A stretch of 64,000 nt of DNA, taken from contig NZ_MJEJ02000042.1 of assembly GCF_002095435.2 (NCBI RefSeq), positions 62,001 through 126,000 of the forward strand, read 5' to 3'. This DNA comes from Williamsia sp. 1138. GTDB lineage: Bacteria > Actinomycetota > Actinomycetes > Mycobacteriales > Mycobacteriaceae. Every line of letters starts with the position of its first letter. The first letter of the stretch is position 1. Positions 62,896 to 64,000 of this stretch are shown one piece after another. Under the pieces are notes generated by a model. It did no database searches. It was not told the origin of the DNA and saw nothing but the letters and a program-made list of their open reading frames with translations. Position numbers and translations under genes: made by a program.

Positions 62896-64000
62896 ATGAA
62901 ACTCGGCAGTATGGTTCGCGCTCGGCGAACCCTCGCAGGTGTCAGTGCGGTGCTGCTGGCCGCAACACTGGGAGCGACGGCGTGCAGTAACAGCGACGAG
63001 GACGGGGGCGGCGCGGCCACAAGCCCTACGACATCCCTGCCGGGCAACGCAGCTACCGGTTCGCCGGTCAAGATCGGCTTCATTTCTACCGAAGGCGGCG
63101 GTGTTGTCTCGATCCCTGAATGGCGGCAGGGCGCCGAGGCGGCTGTCGAATACGTCAATAACAATGGCGGCGGCTTCGCGGGCGGTCACTCGATCGACCT
63201 GGTGGTGTGCAAGCAGGCAGAAGAGCCGACCTCGGCGACCGCATGCGCCAACCAGATGGTGGAACAGAAGGTCGCAGCCGTCTTGACGGCCGGAACCTCA
63301 CAGGGAACGGCCATTGTTCCGATCGTCGGCGGCGCCGGAATCCCCTACATCACATTGAATGGTGTCTCCCAGCTCGACGTCGCGTCGCCTGACTCCTTCG
63401 CATTGGCATCGGGGCTCCCCGGAACCATGACTGCAACCGCCACGGCGGCCAAAGCAGAAGGTATGAAGTCGATGACGATCTTCGCAAGTGATGGCGGCGG
63501 CACTGCCGGAATCATCGAGCAGCTCGGTAAACCGATCTTCGAAGGTTTCGGCATCGATCTCAACGTGGTCGCGATAGCGCTCGGCGTGCCCGACCCCACA
63601 CCCCTGGTCGCGTCAGGCTTGGCCGACAATCCAGACGGCATCAGCATCATCGCTGACGCAGCGCTGTGCACGTCGGTGATGAAGGCGGTCCAGACCACAG
63701 AGCCGGACATCAACAAGGTTCTGAACACCGTGTGTCTAGACAAGAACGTTCTGGACGTCGTCGGGGTACAGGCCGTCGAAGGCAACATGGGAATCACGGC
63801 CACCGACGTGTTCTCGGACCGCCCGGACTCGGTTCTCTACCGGTCGGTCATGGGTCAGTATGCTCCTGACCTGTCGCTGACGGGCGCGGGTTCCTCGGGC
63901 TACCAGGTTCTGATGGCTATGGTCAATGCGACCGCAAGCGTCACCGGTGACGTCAATGCAGCGGCAGTGAAGCAAGCGATGCAGGCCACCGACAAGGTTG
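62896..64000 (+). CDS. Branched-chain-amino-acid-type ABC substrate-binding lipoprotein (3' end outside window)
   Basis: I translated this by hand from ATG 62896, with AAGGAG seven bases upstream. It is open to the window edge (368 residues). MVRARRTLAGVSAVLLAA and ATLGATAC give a lipoprotein signal with the cysteine at residue 29. The periplasmic-binding fold type I opens with VKIGFISTEGGGVVSIPEWR and continues with GAEAAVEYVNNNGGGF and QMVEQKVAAVLTAGTSQG. Such Leu/Ile/Val-type receptors also import aromatic acids and hydrophobic carboxylates. Next to this catabolic cluster it may capture the substrate. The cognate permeases would lie beyond the window. Confidence 0.88.
   Translation, partial: MKLGSMVRARRTLAGVSAVLLAATLGATACSNSDEDGGGAATSPTTSLPGNAATGSPVKIGFISTEGGGVVSIPEWRQGAEAAVEYVNNNGGGFAGGHSIDLVVCKQAEEPTSATACANQMVEQKVAAVLTAGTSQGTAIVPIVGGAGIPYITLNGVSQLDVASPDSFALASGLPGTMTATATAAKAEGMKSMTIFASDGGGTAGIIEQLGKPIFEGFGIDLNVVAIALGVPDPTPLVASGLADNPDGISIIADAALCTSVMKAVQTTEPDINKVLNTVCLDKNVLDVVGVQAVEGNMGITATDVFSDRPDSVLYRSVMGQYAPDLSLTGAGSSGYQVLMAMVNATASVTGDVNAAAVKQAMQATDKV

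Overview
The window is high-GC, densely packed actinobacterial DNA. Gene order matches the mycolic-acid-producing Mycobacteriales (Mycobacterium, Rhodococcus, Gordonia) closely. Examples are leuC-leuD-hupB-mutT1-ppk-fbiD-gpsA-thiL-ung-rpmB-fakA-recG, and nadD-rsfS-gpgP-octT-degV-comEA-comEC-holA-rpsT followed by an ATP-grasp/alpha-E/transglutaminase trio, lepA and subI-cysTWA. F420 biosynthesis (fbiD), methylglucose-lipopolysaccharide genes (gpgP, octT) and a lysine-rich HupB tail fit that group. A Gordonia-like genus is my guess, not something the sequence proves.

Layout. (1) 1-16.9 kb: leucine biosynthesis with its divergent IclR-type regulator, nucleoid protein, polyphosphate kinase, thiamine kinase, uracil-DNA glycosylase, zinc-type L28, a FakA-like kinase and RecG. 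(2) 16.9-21.2 kb: a junction region with a secreted HNH nuclease, an encapsulin/DyP-peroxidase nanocompartment operon and a crotonase. It separates two blocks that lie far apart in M. tuberculosis. (3) 21.3-31.8 kb: proA, a MoxR/VWA pair, then a chain of mostly overlapping genes from nadD to degV, followed by comEA, comEC and holA. (4) 32-44 kb: rpsT, the ATP-grasp operon, OsmC, a MazF-like protein, lepA, an M3 peptidase and a GH15 trehalase-like enzyme. (5) 44-48.4 kb: two tiny membrane proteins, a leaderless Cys-containing upstream ORF and the sulfate importer subI-cysTWA. (6) 48.5-50 kb: an alpha/beta hydrolase divergent from a TetR regulator with a clear repeated operator.

(7) 50.1-64 kb is accessory and catabolic. 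It holds five NTF2/SnoaL-fold proteins, one of which carries the complete ketosteroid-isomerase residues Tyr14/Asp38/Asp98. It also holds three SDRs, a luciferase-like (possibly F420) oxidoreductase, an HSL-type esterase, a paired acyl-CoA dehydrogenase, a CaiB/BaiF CoA-transferase, a crotonase, a FadR-type GntR regulator and a substrate-binding lipoprotein that runs off the end. I infer a steroid-like or other polycyclic substrate whose side chain is removed by CoA-dependent oxidation. Two related palindromes at divergent promoters suggest shared control by the GntR protein. This cluster is the best candidate in the window for an undescribed pathway.

Regulatory architecture: many operons use 4-base start/stop overlaps. 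At least eight promoters place a TANNNT -10 box 6-8 nt before the start codon, which indicates leaderless transcripts. Several strong inverted repeats sit between genes, mostly convergent ones.
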